DNA of 64,000 bases from Pelagibius sp. Alg239-R121 (GTDB lineage Bacteria; Pseudomonadota; Alphaproteobacteria; Kiloniellales; Kiloniellaceae): the NCBI RefSeq assembly GCF_947331435.1, contig NZ_CAMZOF010000005.1, forward strand, positions 512,657 to 576,656. The letters are read 5' to 3'. Of this stretch, positions 7,671 to 15,836 are shown piece after piece. A program made the position numbers and the translations under genes. The notes under the pieces were generated by a model. That model saw only the letters and a list, made by a program, of their open reading frames with translations, made no database searches and had not been told where the DNA came from. How positions within the stretch are numbered: the first letter of the stretch is position 1; each line of letters opens with the position of its first letter.

Positions 7671-8777
7671 ATGAGCACCGCCGGCACGTCAAAAGTTCGA
7701 CCGCAAGGATATATTTCGCCCCTGGAGGTTCGGGCCCGGATGTCCGGTGCTCAGCCCAAGGGTCTTCCAGTTATCAACATGAGCTTCAATGAGTTGCCGT
7801 TCGGCCCGTCCCCGGCTGTTTCGGCGGCAATTGATGCTGTAACGACCAAGGCAAATTTCTACGGCAATCCTTCCTGCCAGGCACTGCGCGAAGAAATCGG
7901 TCAATGCAACGGTCTTGACCCTGAAGCGATTGTTTGCGGCAACGGGTCGGAAGAGCTGTTGGATGTCATCGCCCGCAACTTCGTCCGTTATGACGATGAA
8001 ATCGTCATTTCCGAGTTTGGCTATATTCAGTTCGCGATCATTGCCAACCGCTTGGCGGCGCGTCTGGTGAAGGTGCCGGAAATCGAGTTTACGACAGATG
8101 TTGAGGGGCTACTTTCTGCGATTACAGCGAAGACCAAGCTGGTTTTTCTGGCCAATCCCAACAACCCGACTGCAACGATGATGCCGGAAAAAGACGTTGT
8201 TCAACTCGCGGAAAAAATGCCGAAGGACGTCGTTTTGGTTATCGATCTCGCCTACGGCGAATTTACCGGTTTCGACTACTGCGCGCGGGTGCATGATCTG
8301 GTCAGGCGCTTCGAAAACGTCGTCGTGGCCCGGACCTTTTCAAAAGCCTACGGTTTGGCCGGTTTGCGGGTCGGCTGGTGTCATGCGCCGGACTGGATGA
8401 TTCCGCGGCTCTACGCGGCGCGCGGTATGGGGAGCGTCAATGCGGTCGCGCAGGCTGCGGCGCTTGTGTCTCTGCGGGAACCGGACCTTGTAAACGCGCG
8501 CATTGCACAGATCATCGCGGAGCGGGACCGTGTTGCCAGCGAATTGTCTGAACTTGGTTTGTCCTGTCTCCCAAGCCAGACGAACTTTATGCTGACGATG
8601 CTGGCGGACGGTGATCCGGAACAGGCCGAAGCCCTCGTCGCACATCTATTTGACGATGCCGGGATCGTCGTCAACCGCACGCGGGAAAAGGGCCTGGAGC
8701 GCTACATCCGTTTTTCGCTGTCCTTGCCGGAACACAACACTGCGTTGGTTCAGTCGGTAAAACGCTTTTTGAGGTAG
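7671..8777 (+). CDS. PLP-dependent class I/II aminotransferase, HisC-like
   Basis: A 368-residue fold-type I aminotransferase most like histidinol-phosphate aminotransferases. It shows NELPFGPSPAV near the N-terminus, the LANPNNPTATM substrate-site motif, VIDLAYGEF in the middle, and the PLP-binding lysine (Lys225) in TFSKAYGLAGLRVGW. The final Arg of the carboxylate site lies in ERYIRFSL. It is not in a histidine operon: it converges on two catabolic dehydrogenases, so a role in amino-acid or amine catabolism is as likely as histidine synthesis. Substrate not determined. Length is normal for HisC-type enzymes (350-370). Confidence 0.88.
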   Translation: MSTAGTSKVRPQGYISPLEVRARMSGAQPKGLPVINMSFNELPFGPSPAVSAAIDAVTTKANFYGNPSCQALREEIGQCNGLDPEAIVCGNGSEELLDVIARNFVRYDDEIVISEFGYIQFAIIANRLAARLVKVPEIEFTTDVEGLLSAITAKTKLVFLANPNNPTATMMPEKDVVQLAEKMPKDVVLVIDLAYGEFTGFDYCARVHDLVRRFENVVVARTFSKAYGLAGLRVGWCHAPDWMIPRLYAARGMGSVNAVAQAAALVSLREPDLVNARIAQIIAERDRVASELSELGLSCLPSQTNFMLTMLADGDPEQAEALVAHLFDDAGIVVNRTREKGLERYIRFSLSLPEHNTALVQSVKRFLR

Positions 8778-8784
8778 TCCCTCT

Positions 8785-9768
8785 TCAGTCGCCGCGCACC
8801 GGCATCTTGTCCAGGTGCCGCAACATCGCGACAAAGGCCGACAACTTCTCACGCTGATAGGCGGGAACGTCCAGCTTCGAATAGTCGAGAAAGCCCTGCT
8901 GTGTCCTCAAGCCAATGCGGCCTTCCTTCATGTTGCTTTCGACGATGGGCGGGGAGGAAAATCGGTCTTCACCCGTGGCTTCGGTCATGTAGCGGCTTGC
9001 GTAGTAGAGAATATCGCCGCCGCCCCAATCGATGAATTCGAGCAGGCCGAGGATCGCGAAGCGAAACCCGAAACCGTACTTGGTTGCCTTGTCGATATCC
9101 TCTGCCGAGGCCACACCTTCCTCGACCATTCGGGCTGCTTCGTTCAGAGCAAGGGCCTGGATGCGCGGCACGATGTATCCCGGACTGGCGCTGCAGACAA
9201 CGGGTACTTTTCCGATGGCTTCCAGCAGGGTCTTGAGGCGTTCCGTCACTTCAGGGTCGGTTTTAGCACCAGGCGACAGCTCGACCAGGGGAACGAGGAA
9301 TGCCGGGTTGAGCCAATGGGCGTTTAGGAAGCGGCCTGGCGGTGTTACGAAGGCCTGCAGGTCGTCAGAAAGAATCGTCGAGGTCGTCGATGCGACGATC
9401 GCATCTACGTCGGCATACGCTGTGATGAGAGCGAAGGCGTCACGTTTGGCATCGAGTGTTTCCGGCACACCCTCGAACACGACCTCTGCATCGCCAAGGG
9501 TAGAGCAGCAGTCCGCTGCGGCGTGATAAGTGATCCTCTCGGCCGTCGTCTCTGCATCCGATGTCGGCAGCATGCCGAAACCGGCCATCATGGAAAGCGT
9601 GGCGGCGACTTCCGATGCTGCGGCTTCGCGCAACGCTTCAAATTCACTATCGGACCGCGGTTTGACGTCAATGAGGTGGACCGGATGCCCGGCGTAGGCA
9701 AAAGCAATAGCGATTCCACGCCCCATGCGTCCTGCGCCAACGGCAGCGATGACTGCTTTTCCACTCAT
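8785..9768 (-). CDS. 3-hydroxyacyl-CoA dehydrogenase family NAD-dependent oxidoreductase
   Basis: A 327-residue enzyme with an N-terminal Rossmann motif VGAGRMGRGIA (about residues 10-20), the VFEGVPE and ASTTSTI segments of the 3HCDH NAD domain, the active-site His in LNAHWLNP and the Glu in LVELSPG, and a C-terminal 3HCDH helical domain (GYIVPRIQALALNEAARMVEEG, QGFLDY). These enzymes oxidise a 3-hydroxyacyl-CoA or, in the shorter subgroup, free hydroxyacids such as L-carnitine or L-gulonate. The gene starts two bases after the stop of the opine-dehydrogenase-family gene, so the two are cotranscribed and probably act on the same pathway. Exact substrate unknown. Confidence 0.87.
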   Translation of the reverse strand: MSGKAVIAAVGAGRMGRGIAIAFAYAGHPVHLIDVKPRSDSEFEALREAAASEVAATLSMMAGFGMLPTSDAETTAERITYHAAADCCSTLGDAEVVFEGVPETLDAKRDAFALITAYADVDAIVASTTSTILSDDLQAFVTPPGRFLNAHWLNPAFLVPLVELSPGAKTDPEVTERLKTLLEAIGKVPVVCSASPGYIVPRIQALALNEAARMVEEGVASAEDIDKATKYGFGFRFAILGLLEFIDWGGGDILYYASRYMTEATGEDRFSSPPIVESNMKEGRIGLRTQQGFLDYSKLDVPAYQREKLSAFVAMLRHLDKMPVRGD

Positions 9769-9769
9769 C

Positions 9770-10855
9770 TCAAAAGCCTTTTGCGAGAAGACTGTTCATT
9801 GCAGGCCGGTCGAGATTCGCCAGGCCCAGCGCCTCCAGCGTCCGTCCGCTTTGTCTGAAGTTATCTTCGCAAACGGCCGAACCGATTGCGAGCAGCCCGG
9901 TTGCGGTCGGCGCGGGAACCTCCGCCCAATCCGCCACGGAGACAAGGAACGCCAGTCCGGTTGCCACGTCCTCGAGCATGTAGCGGTGTTCGGTCAGGAC
10001 CAACTGTTCCCGCCAGTCATCGGAATCAACCAGCTTTTCATGCGCCGCATTGCCATACATCCATTCGTCGCGGGCATCGTCGTAGTGATCGGCAAGTGGA
10101 AAGTGGGGCGCGCCGTAGCCGAGTGCCTCGCGGATCGCCATACGTTCGTCGTCAAGACGTGTCGTGACGCGCCTGATCGCCGGTTGTGTGCCCTCATTAT
10201 GAATATCCCAATGGTCAAAATGCTCGATCGGGCCGGCATTCATTAGGATCAATGGAGGATGGATGATTGGGCCGGCATTCATCAGGGCGCCGGACAACCC
10301 GTCACCCGCATCCTCGACTGCGGGAAAAGCCTGGCGGATTATCTCCAACGCCTGATCGCGCCGCGTAAGCGGGAATACGCCGGTGGGTAGGCGCGTTGCA
10401 CGGGTTGTGATTGCGATCTTGAAGGTACCGTGCTTGCGGGTGAGATACGGGAGGGTGCCTGCTTCAGCAAAGGCCGGCTGCGCGCGATTGCCATTGGCAT
10501 GAACCCTTTGCGCCATTAGGTAGCTGCCGAAACTCCCAGGCGGTAAAAAAATCACCTGCTCGTCGCGGAGGTAAGGAGCAAGGGCCATGGCGATGTCGTT
10601 TTGCGCGGTCGCGGGGGCAGGGCAGACAATCAATGCCGCGCCCTCTACCGCTTCTCCTATATCAGCAGTGACGAGGCCAATGCGGACATTGCGTTCGCCC
10701 CGGCTGTCCTTAAGGGTCAGGGTGTTTCCTGCCTCGTTCAAGGCGTCGACGGCATCGGCGTTCCGACGCCAAAATCGAACTCTATGACCCTGTTCGCTCA
10801 GGTCGACTGCCGCTGCGTGTGAGCCATTTCCTCCACCAAGCACCGCAATTTCCAT
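9770..10855 (-). CDS. NAD/NADP octopine/nopaline (opine) dehydrogenase family protein
   Basis: A 361-residue protein from ATG 10855, with GAGG six bases upstream; an in-frame GTG at 10888 is the alternative. N-terminal Rossmann fold MEIAVLGGGNGSHAAAVDL, then the PAPATAQ segment. The C-terminal opine-dehydrogenase domain has GPIIHPPLILMNAGPIEHFD, the family's NPxxHPP...N.G.IE pattern. Opine dehydrogenases join or split an amino acid and a 2-oxoacid by NAD(P)H-linked reductive condensation; many bacterial family members are of unknown substrate. First gene of a two-gene operon with the 3HCDH-like enzyme, and divergent from the EthD/TRAP genes, which suggests catabolism of an imported N-substituted or hydroxy amino acid. 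Confidence 0.85.
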   Translation of the reverse strand: MEIAVLGGGNGSHAAAVDLSEQGHRVRFWRRNADAVDALNEAGNTLTLKDSRGERNVRIGLVTADIGEAVEGAALIVCPAPATAQNDIAMALAPYLRDEQVIFLPPGSFGSYLMAQRVHANGNRAQPAFAEAGTLPYLTRKHGTFKIAITTRATRLPTGVFPLTRRDQALEIIRQAFPAVEDAGDGLSGALMNAGPIIHPPLILMNAGPIEHFDHWDIHNEGTQPAIRRVTTRLDDERMAIREALGYGAPHFPLADHYDDARDEWMYGNAAHEKLVDSDDWREQLVLTEHRYMLEDVATGLAFLVSVADWAEVPAPTATGLLAIGSAVCEDNFRQSGRTLEALGLANLDRPAMNSLLAKGF

Positions 10856-11033
10856 ATCGAACCTCAATCCTTCCAACTGCAACGACACGCTGATTATCAG
10901 ATTAAGGAGTGGGGATCACCGGCACAAAAAAGTCAATTGTGCGATAAGCTGGCAGCTATCGAGTCCATCGGCCCAACACCGGAGGGGCGGTCTGCGGGCG
11001 GGTACATCACCCAAGAAAAGGAGTTTTGAGTCC

Positions 11034-11738
11034 TTGAACTACAGTATTTTTGCGGTTTACGAAGGCGCGACCGCACAGTCATCAGTTCTGGCTGATTGTT
11101 TTCGCGAGACCTCCGCGCGATGGGCGGAGAACCAGCCTCGAGACCTCAGCCTTGATCTTTTCCTGCCCGAGCCGGCGCCCGTGCTTTTGTTCGATGATGG
11201 CCCTGGCCCGGCGGCAATCCTGGAGATTTCCTGTCAAAAACTCGCGACGCTCGAGCGTCTGATCGCCGAGGATAGTTTCGGGTGTCAATTCGTTCGCAGA
11301 CCGGCGGAGCTGTTGCCAGGACTTGCCGTGACGTTTGGCGCGTTTCGTTCGCTGACCACTCCGGTTGCCGGTGCTGAGGTTGCCCACCCGAGGCGGGCCA
11401 AGCTGTCGTTTATTGTGCGCTACTACGGTCCGATGCCCGACGAAACAGCCTTCCAGAATTTCTACACGACCAATCATCCGCCGATCCTGGCGCAATTTCC
11501 GGATATCCGGAACGTTTGTTGTTATCTACCTGAAAAACTGCAAAATTTTGAGCTTCCCGCAAGCGAGATCCTCCTAATCAATGAGGTTGTATTCGACGAC
11601 CTTGCGGGCCTGAACATGGCGCTCGCATCTGATGTTATCCCCCTACTGAAGGCAGATTCGGCCAGATTTCCGCCCTTCGGCCACTCCACACACCATGCCA
11701 TGCGGCGTGAAGAACTCGTGGATAAACCCAGGGAATAA
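11034..11738 (+). CDS. EthD-like dimeric alpha/beta-barrel protein
   Basis: A 234-residue protein, probably starting at TTG 11034 behind AAGGAG. The second half carries an EthD/ferredoxin-like signature: AKLSFIVRYYGPMPDETAF, FYTTNHPPILAQFPDI and RNVCCYLPE, the usual HxxK/NHxP-type region of small dimeric barrels. The first half looks like a weaker repeat of the same fold (FAVYEGATAQSSVLADCF, followed later by LPGLAVTFGAF). EthD proteins assist ring-cleavage, ether degradation or polyketide cyclisation; none of these is indicated directly. It lies between the divergent opine-dehydrogenase operon and the TRAP genes, so a supporting role in the same catabolism is an inference. Confidence 0.6.
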   Translation: MNYSIFAVYEGATAQSSVLADCFRETSARWAENQPRDLSLDLFLPEPAPVLLFDDGPGPAAILEISCQKLATLERLIAEDSFGCQFVRRPAELLPGLAVTFGAFRSLTTPVAGAEVAHPRRAKLSFIVRYYGPMPDETAFQNFYTTNHPPILAQFPDIRNVCCYLPEKLQNFELPASEILLINEVVFDDLAGLNMALASDVIPLLKADSARFPPFGHSTHHAMRREELVDKPRE

Positions 11739-11780
11739 ATTGCTGAATATTATGCAACCATGGGAATTGTGTTCTTTCTA

Positions 11781-11799
11781 ATCAATTGTTCTAATTGAT
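11781..11799 (+). promoter_or_regulatory. Inverted repeat upstream of the TRAP operon
   Basis: ATCAATT-gttct-AATTGAT, perfect 7-bp arms, about 125 bases before the TRAP solute-binding gene and 40 bases after the preceding stop. It is in an AT-rich patch and is a plausible operator or promoter-proximal site; a terminator is less likely because no T-run follows. Confidence 0.4.
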
Positions 11800-11924
11800 A
11801 ATTTTCAAAGTCTTGCACATGATAACAGTCCAATGCATCATCAACCTGCTGATCGGAATTTGGTGCCTGAAGGATAACGGGCAGGGCGATCTGCCGAAAA
11901 AACAATGAACAGGGGGTATCAAGC

Positions 11925-12947
11925 ATGAGAGAGTTGCGTGCAGTAGCAAAGAAGATCCTGGGCTTTACCGCGACCGCGAGTTTAGCCACGATCCTGGCTT
12001 CAGGAACCGCGTTTGCCGTGGACAAAGTCACGGCGGTTCACGCCTTTCCCGGGTTTCTCGTCTACACCAAGACATTTTTGGCCATGGTCGAAGATATCAA
12101 CGCCCGCGGAAAGGGCATTGTGGAAATCCAGGTCAAGGGCGGCCCCGAAGCCATTGGCATGTTCCAACAGCCTCAGGCAGTCCGCGATGGCGTCGTTGAC
12201 ATGGTGCATACGCCAGGCAGTTTCTACGGCGCTTCGGTGCCAGAAATCGATGCCATGGTTGCAGCCCGCGTGACGCCGATGGAAGCACGCGCGAATGGTG
12301 GTGCGGCGCTGATGGATGAAGTTCACCAGCAGCGGTTTAACGTCAAACATCTTGGCTGGATCGACGGTGGCATCCAGTTTCACATCTACAGCACCAAGGA
12401 ATTCAAGTTCGACAGTGAAGGGGTCATTGATCTCACCGGTGTCAAACTGCGTGACAATCCGATTTATCACGCGTTCTTCGAGGCGCTGAAAGCCACGACC
12501 GCGTCGATGAAGGCCACTGAAGTTTACGCGGCTCTTGAAAAAGGCGTGGTCGATGCCGCCGCCTGGACGTCGATCGGCATCATGGATCTGAAGTGGGACA
12601 AGTTCGTCAAATACCGGATCGACCCACAGTTCTACAACACGGACATCGGTGTGATCTTCAACAAGGATTCCTGGGGTAACCTGTCGCCGGAATCTCAGAA
12701 ACTGATCCAGGATGTGGTCGCCGAGTGGGAGCAAAAATCCTATGACGCGCGGCAACTGGATGTCGCAAGCGATGCCGCCGAGCTGCAAAAACGCGGCATG
12801 AAGTTTGTTTCCATGAGCCCTGAAGCATCAGCCAAGTACCTCACCCTAGCGGACGATGCGGCCTGGGGACGCATGAAGGGCCGGCTGGAAGAAATGGGCG
12901 GCATGGAAAATTACGACAAGCTGCGCAAGCTCTACTACAAAGAGTAG
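11925..12947 (+). CDS. dctP: TRAP transporter solute-binding protein (DctP family)
   Basis: A 340-residue periplasmic binding protein with a Sec signal peptide (ILGFTATASLATILASGTAFA, cleavage before VDKV). The mature part has the DctP pattern: FNVKHLGWIDGG, DLTGVKLRDNPIYHAFFEAL and the EVYAALEKGVVDAAAW core, followed by the long hinge helix. The Arg in VKLRDNP is the conserved carboxylate clamp, so the ligand is very likely an organic anion. Start ATG 11925 immediately precedes the signal peptide. It heads a dctP-dctQ-dctM operon. The neighbouring opine-dehydrogenase and 3HCDH genes suggest the ligand is the compound they degrade. Confidence 0.93.
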   Translation: MRELRAVAKKILGFTATASLATILASGTAFAVDKVTAVHAFPGFLVYTKTFLAMVEDINARGKGIVEIQVKGGPEAIGMFQQPQAVRDGVVDMVHTPGSFYGASVPEIDAMVAARVTPMEARANGGAALMDEVHQQRFNVKHLGWIDGGIQFHIYSTKEFKFDSEGVIDLTGVKLRDNPIYHAFFEALKATTASMKATEVYAALEKGVVDAAAWTSIGIMDLKWDKFVKYRIDPQFYNTDIGVIFNKDSWGNLSPESQKLIQDVVAEWEQKSYDARQLDVASDAAELQKRGMKFVSMSPEASAKYLTLADDAAWGRMKGRLEEMGGMENYDKLRKLYYKE

Positions 12948-13023
12948 CAACAACTAAGAAAACGGGACGACCCTTGCCGGTGCGGTGTTCATGATCATCG
13001 CCCGGCCGGGTTTGGAGAATTGT

Positions 13024-13518
13024 ATGCGGCTGGTTGACAGGATTTGCGACGTGCTGGCGGTTTTTGCCGGTGTGAGCCTGGTTCTCATCATGTTCGCCAT
13101 CGTTCTGCAGGCCACGCTTCGAACCTTCGGCTTCTCCGGCTCATCCCACATCTTTACCTTTTCCGAATACGGTTTGCTGTACATCGCAATGGCGGCGTCT
13201 CCCTGGCTCGTGCGCCTGAAGGGACACGTTTTCATCGAACTGTTCACGGCAGTGCTTCCCAACAGCTTTACGCCCCTGTTTTCGCGGATCGTGTCCGGCC
13301 TTTGCATTCTGATCTGCGTCTTTTTGGTATGGTACACCGGTGAAGCAACCTTTAAGGCCTACCGCCTCGGCGACACGGACATGCGGTCCCTGGATATGCC
13401 CAAGTGGCTGTTGCTAGGCGCCATGCCCATCTGTTTTTCGCTTATGGCCGTTCAGTTCTCGCGCTTTGTATTCGGTGCGGAAACCCTGCATTCCGGAGAG
13501 GCGGGCGTGCATGAATGA
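13024..13518 (+). CDS. dctQ: TRAP transporter small permease (DctQ family)
   Basis: A 164-residue membrane protein with four predicted transmembrane segments: near VLAVFAGVSLVLIMFAIVLQ, SEYGLLYIAMAASPWLV, IVSGLCILICVFLVWY and LLLGAMPICFSLMAVQF. The motif KGHVFIELF is the DctQ signature. ATG 13024 has GGAGA upstream; longer starts at 12985 or 12991 are possible but lack a good site. It holds the large permease in the inner membrane and follows dctP by about 75 bases. Confidence 0.9.
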   Translation: MRLVDRICDVLAVFAGVSLVLIMFAIVLQATLRTFGFSGSSHIFTFSEYGLLYIAMAASPWLVRLKGHVFIELFTAVLPNSFTPLFSRIVSGLCILICVFLVWYTGEATFKAYRLGDTDMRSLDMPKWLLLGAMPICFSLMAVQFSRFVFGAETLHSGEAGVHE

Positions 13519-13542
13519 TATCGCTCCACTGAGGGCCTGCTG

Positions 13543-14880
13543 ATGGAGTGGTATTTTGCCCTCCTTTTTCTTTTGGGGCTCGTTCTCGCGTTCATGTTCG
13601 TCGGCGTTCCGATCGCGCTGGCGTTTCTCGCGGCGAATATGATCGGCGCTACCTATTTCATGGGTGGAAACGGCAGTCTCTTCGTGCAGATGTCGCGCGG
13701 TATCGGCCAACTGGCGAACAACGCCATTCCGACGGTTTCCACATTCAATCTCATGCCCGTGCCGATGTTCTTGCTGATGGGGGAAATCTTTTTCCACACC
13801 GGCCTTGCCAACAAGATGTTCGGAGCGATCGACCGGCTGATGGGGCGTATTCCGGGCCGGCTGTCTTTCGTAACGGTCGCGGGCGGCACTGCCTTTGCCA
13901 CGCTGTCCGGGTCGTCGATGGGTTCGACCGCGCTGCTGGGATCCTTGATGGTCCCCGAAATGCAAAAGCGCGGATACAAAAAGCATATGGCGATCGGTCC
14001 GATCCTGGGCACCGGCGGCCTGGCCATGCTGATCCCGCCATCGGCTCTTGCAGTGCTCTTGGCGACACTTGCCAACCTGGATGTCGGCAAGCTCCTGATT
14101 GCAGGGGTGGTTCCGGGACTGGTGCTGGCCGGGTTTTATGCCGTTTTGATCCTGATCATGTGCCTTATCGACCCCGAGGCGGCGCCCTCTTACGACGTTG
14201 AATCCGCCACTTGGGTGGAACGCGCAAGACTGCTTTTCTTTGACGTCGTACCCATGATTTCGATTGTCGTTGGCGTGATCCTGCTCATTCTAAACGGCTG
14301 GGCGACACCTTCGGAATCCGCCGCCTTCGGATGCATGGGTGTCCTGCTGCTTGCAATTCTCTACAGAAAACTGACCTGGGACAGCTTCGTCAAATCGGTC
14401 ACCGGGGCGCTGCGGGTCACGACGATGGCCCTGCTCATCATTTTTGGATCAGCGACCTTTTCCGCCTTGCTCGCTTTTTCCGGTGCCAGTTCGGGCCTGA
14501 TCCGTTTTGCCACGGGGTTCGATCTGGATCCGATCGTAATGCTGCTTGTGATGTTCGGCATCCTTCTGGTGCTCGGCATGTTCATGGACCAGCTGTCTAT
14601 GATGCTTTTGACCGTGCCGGTGTTTTTTCCCCTGGCAGAAACACTCGGGTTCGATTTGATCTGGTTTGGCGTGATCATCCTGCTGGCGCTGGAGATCAGC
14701 TTCACGACGCCGCCCTTCGGTCTGTTGCTATTCGTCATGAAAGGCGTGTCCACGCCGGGAACGACCATGCGCGACATCTACGTTGCGGCGATCCCCTTCA
14801 TGGGTTGCGCAATTCTGTTGGTTGGCTTGCTGCTGATCTGGCCGGATATCGCACTCTGGCTTCCGAGCCTGGGTAAGTAG
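13543..14880 (+). CDS. dctM: TRAP transporter large permease (DctM family)
   Basis: A 445-residue inner-membrane protein with about twelve hydrophobic segments. It is the ion-coupled translocation subunit. Recognisable DctM features are MFVGVPIALAFLAANM near the N-terminus, FLLMGEIFFHTGLANKMF, FATLSGSSMGSTALLGSLM, the IPPSALAVLLA hairpin and, near the C-terminus, LEISFTTPPFGLLLFVMKG. ATG follows GAGGG and lies 24 bases after the dctQ stop. With dctP and dctQ this makes a complete transporter. A palindromic element 13 bases after the stop separates it from the convergent racemase-like gene. Confidence 0.93.
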   Translation: MEWYFALLFLLGLVLAFMFVGVPIALAFLAANMIGATYFMGGNGSLFVQMSRGIGQLANNAIPTVSTFNLMPVPMFLLMGEIFFHTGLANKMFGAIDRLMGRIPGRLSFVTVAGGTAFATLSGSSMGSTALLGSLMVPEMQKRGYKKHMAIGPILGTGGLAMLIPPSALAVLLATLANLDVGKLLIAGVVPGLVLAGFYAVLILIMCLIDPEAAPSYDVESATWVERARLLFFDVVPMISIVVGVILLILNGWATPSESAAFGCMGVLLLAILYRKLTWDSFVKSVTGALRVTTMALLIIFGSATFSALLAFSGASSGLIRFATGFDLDPIVMLLVMFGILLVLGMFMDQLSMMLLTVPVFFPLAETLGFDLIWFGVIILLALEISFTTPPFGLLLFVMKGVSTPGTTMRDIYVAAIPFMGCAILLVGLLLIWPDIALWLPSLGK

Positions 14881-14892
14881 GCTGCGACCAAA

Positions 14893-14936
14893 GTCTGATC
14901 GTTTTTGACCGCTTTAGTGAAAAACGTGAAACAGCC
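14893..14936 (+). repeat. Dispersed palindromic repeat, copy B (between convergent genes)
   Basis: A 44-base element beginning GTCTGATCGTTTTT and ending GAAAAACGTGAAACAGCC. The blocks CGTTTTT (14900-14906) and AAAAACG (14919-14925) pair, giving a hairpin with T-rich and A-rich arms that could terminate in both directions between dctM and the racemase-like gene. It aligns gap-free to copies A and C. Confidence 0.75.
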
Positions 14937-14963
14937 TTGATGGGCGCAGCCGTATCGTTGTGG

Positions 14964-15746
14964 TCAGAGGCCTTTAGGATGGATCAGGAATTCTTCGATG
15001 ACTTCCGGCGGGGCCTTGGCGTAGTCGGAAACGCGACTGACGCCCTGGCCGGTCAGGCGTTTCAGACTGACCGCCATCTCTGCCATTTTGACAGCGATTG
15101 GAATTCCGTTGATCACAGGGGCTTCATCGACCAGATGGTTGTGGAACTTGGAAAACAGCAGCATGGGAATACCGCCACCTGGGATCAGCACGTCGGTTCC
15201 CTGAGCGATCAGCGGTTTGGCCTGTTCTTCGAATAGGACTTTGACCTCTGCAGCGCGTTCGGCCGAATTGTAGGCCTCGAGTATCTGCCCTGGTTCGAAG
15301 GTCATCGCGTGGACGCCAGAGATCCGTTCTTTCAGGCCATATTTGCCGATCTGGTGATGGAACCAGGGGATGAAGCGTGGGTTGATCGTCACGATCCCGA
15401 TGCGCTGGCCGAGCTGGCAGCAATAGAGCATCGTGGCCTCCCCCAGCGCGATCACCGGAATGTCGACCGCGGCGCGTACTTCGTAAAGCCCCGCATCCTG
15501 AAAATGCCCAACGACAAAGGCATCATACCCTTCCCGTTCTGCCTGAACCGCATTGCAGATCATTTCGCGCGCGCAGCGGAATTCAACAAGCGGGTGGGCG
15601 TAGGAATCGAAGGGGGTGATACCCCTGATGTCGACGGTGGTGCCGGGCGTGACAACTGCGTCTAAATGTTGGCCGAGCACATCCCAATAGGATTTGCCGT
15701 TCTCGTAGTCGACGTAGCTTTGATACCAGATTTTGATTGGCTTCAT
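14964..15746 (-). CDS. Asp/Glu/hydantoin racemase-fold protein lacking catalytic cysteines
   Basis: A 260-residue protein from ATG 15746 (MKPIKIWYQSYVD); the frame is open to 15812. Overall it matches the Asp/Glu/hydantoin racemase superfamily: AERAAEVKVLFEEQAKPLI, DIPVIALGEATMLYCCQLG and the C-terminal NGIPIAVKMAEM. In racemases the two catalytic cysteines sit in IACF.DPGL and LGCAG; here the equivalent segments read VVGHFQDAGL and LIPGGGIPML, so both are replaced. It is therefore unlikely to be a racemase of the usual two-base Cys mechanism; a decarboxylase, isomerase or hydrolase variant is possible. It converges with the TRAP operon and may belong to the same pathway. Confidence 0.78.
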   Translation of the reverse strand: MKPIKIWYQSYVDYENGKSYWDVLGQHLDAVVTPGTTVDIRGITPFDSYAHPLVEFRCAREMICNAVQAEREGYDAFVVGHFQDAGLYEVRAAVDIPVIALGEATMLYCCQLGQRIGIVTINPRFIPWFHHQIGKYGLKERISGVHAMTFEPGQILEAYNSAERAAEVKVLFEEQAKPLIAQGTDVLIPGGGIPMLLFSKFHNHLVDEAPVINGIPIAVKMAEMAVSLKRLTGQGVSRVSDYAKAPPEVIEEFLIHPKGL

Positions 15747-15768
15747 GATGGCGGCTGTTCCGTTGAGG

Positions 15769-15807
15769 GACTTTGAGTGCGGAAACAAAGTCAAACGTGA
15801 ATCAGCC
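15769..15807. promoter_or_regulatory. Inverted repeat and half copy of the dispersed repeat upstream of the racemase-like gene
   Basis: GACTTTG (15769-15775) pairs with CAAAGTC (15786-15792), just upstream of ATG 15746 on the minus strand. It runs directly into AAACGTGAATCAGCC (15793-15807), which equals the right end of the dispersed repeat (copy C). This is either a decayed repeat or a chance half match; the left end CTGATCG is missing. Confidence 0.4.
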
Positions 15808-15836
15808 GGCACTTCAATGATCGATTGGTCCCGGCA

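Noticed and set aside
10229..10285. Near-direct repeat GGCCGGCATTCAT within the opine-dehydrogenase-family gene
   Set aside because: It reflects two similar protein segments (NAGPII and NAGPIE) that are expected in the family's conserved HPP/N.G.IE region, not a mobile or regulatory repeat.
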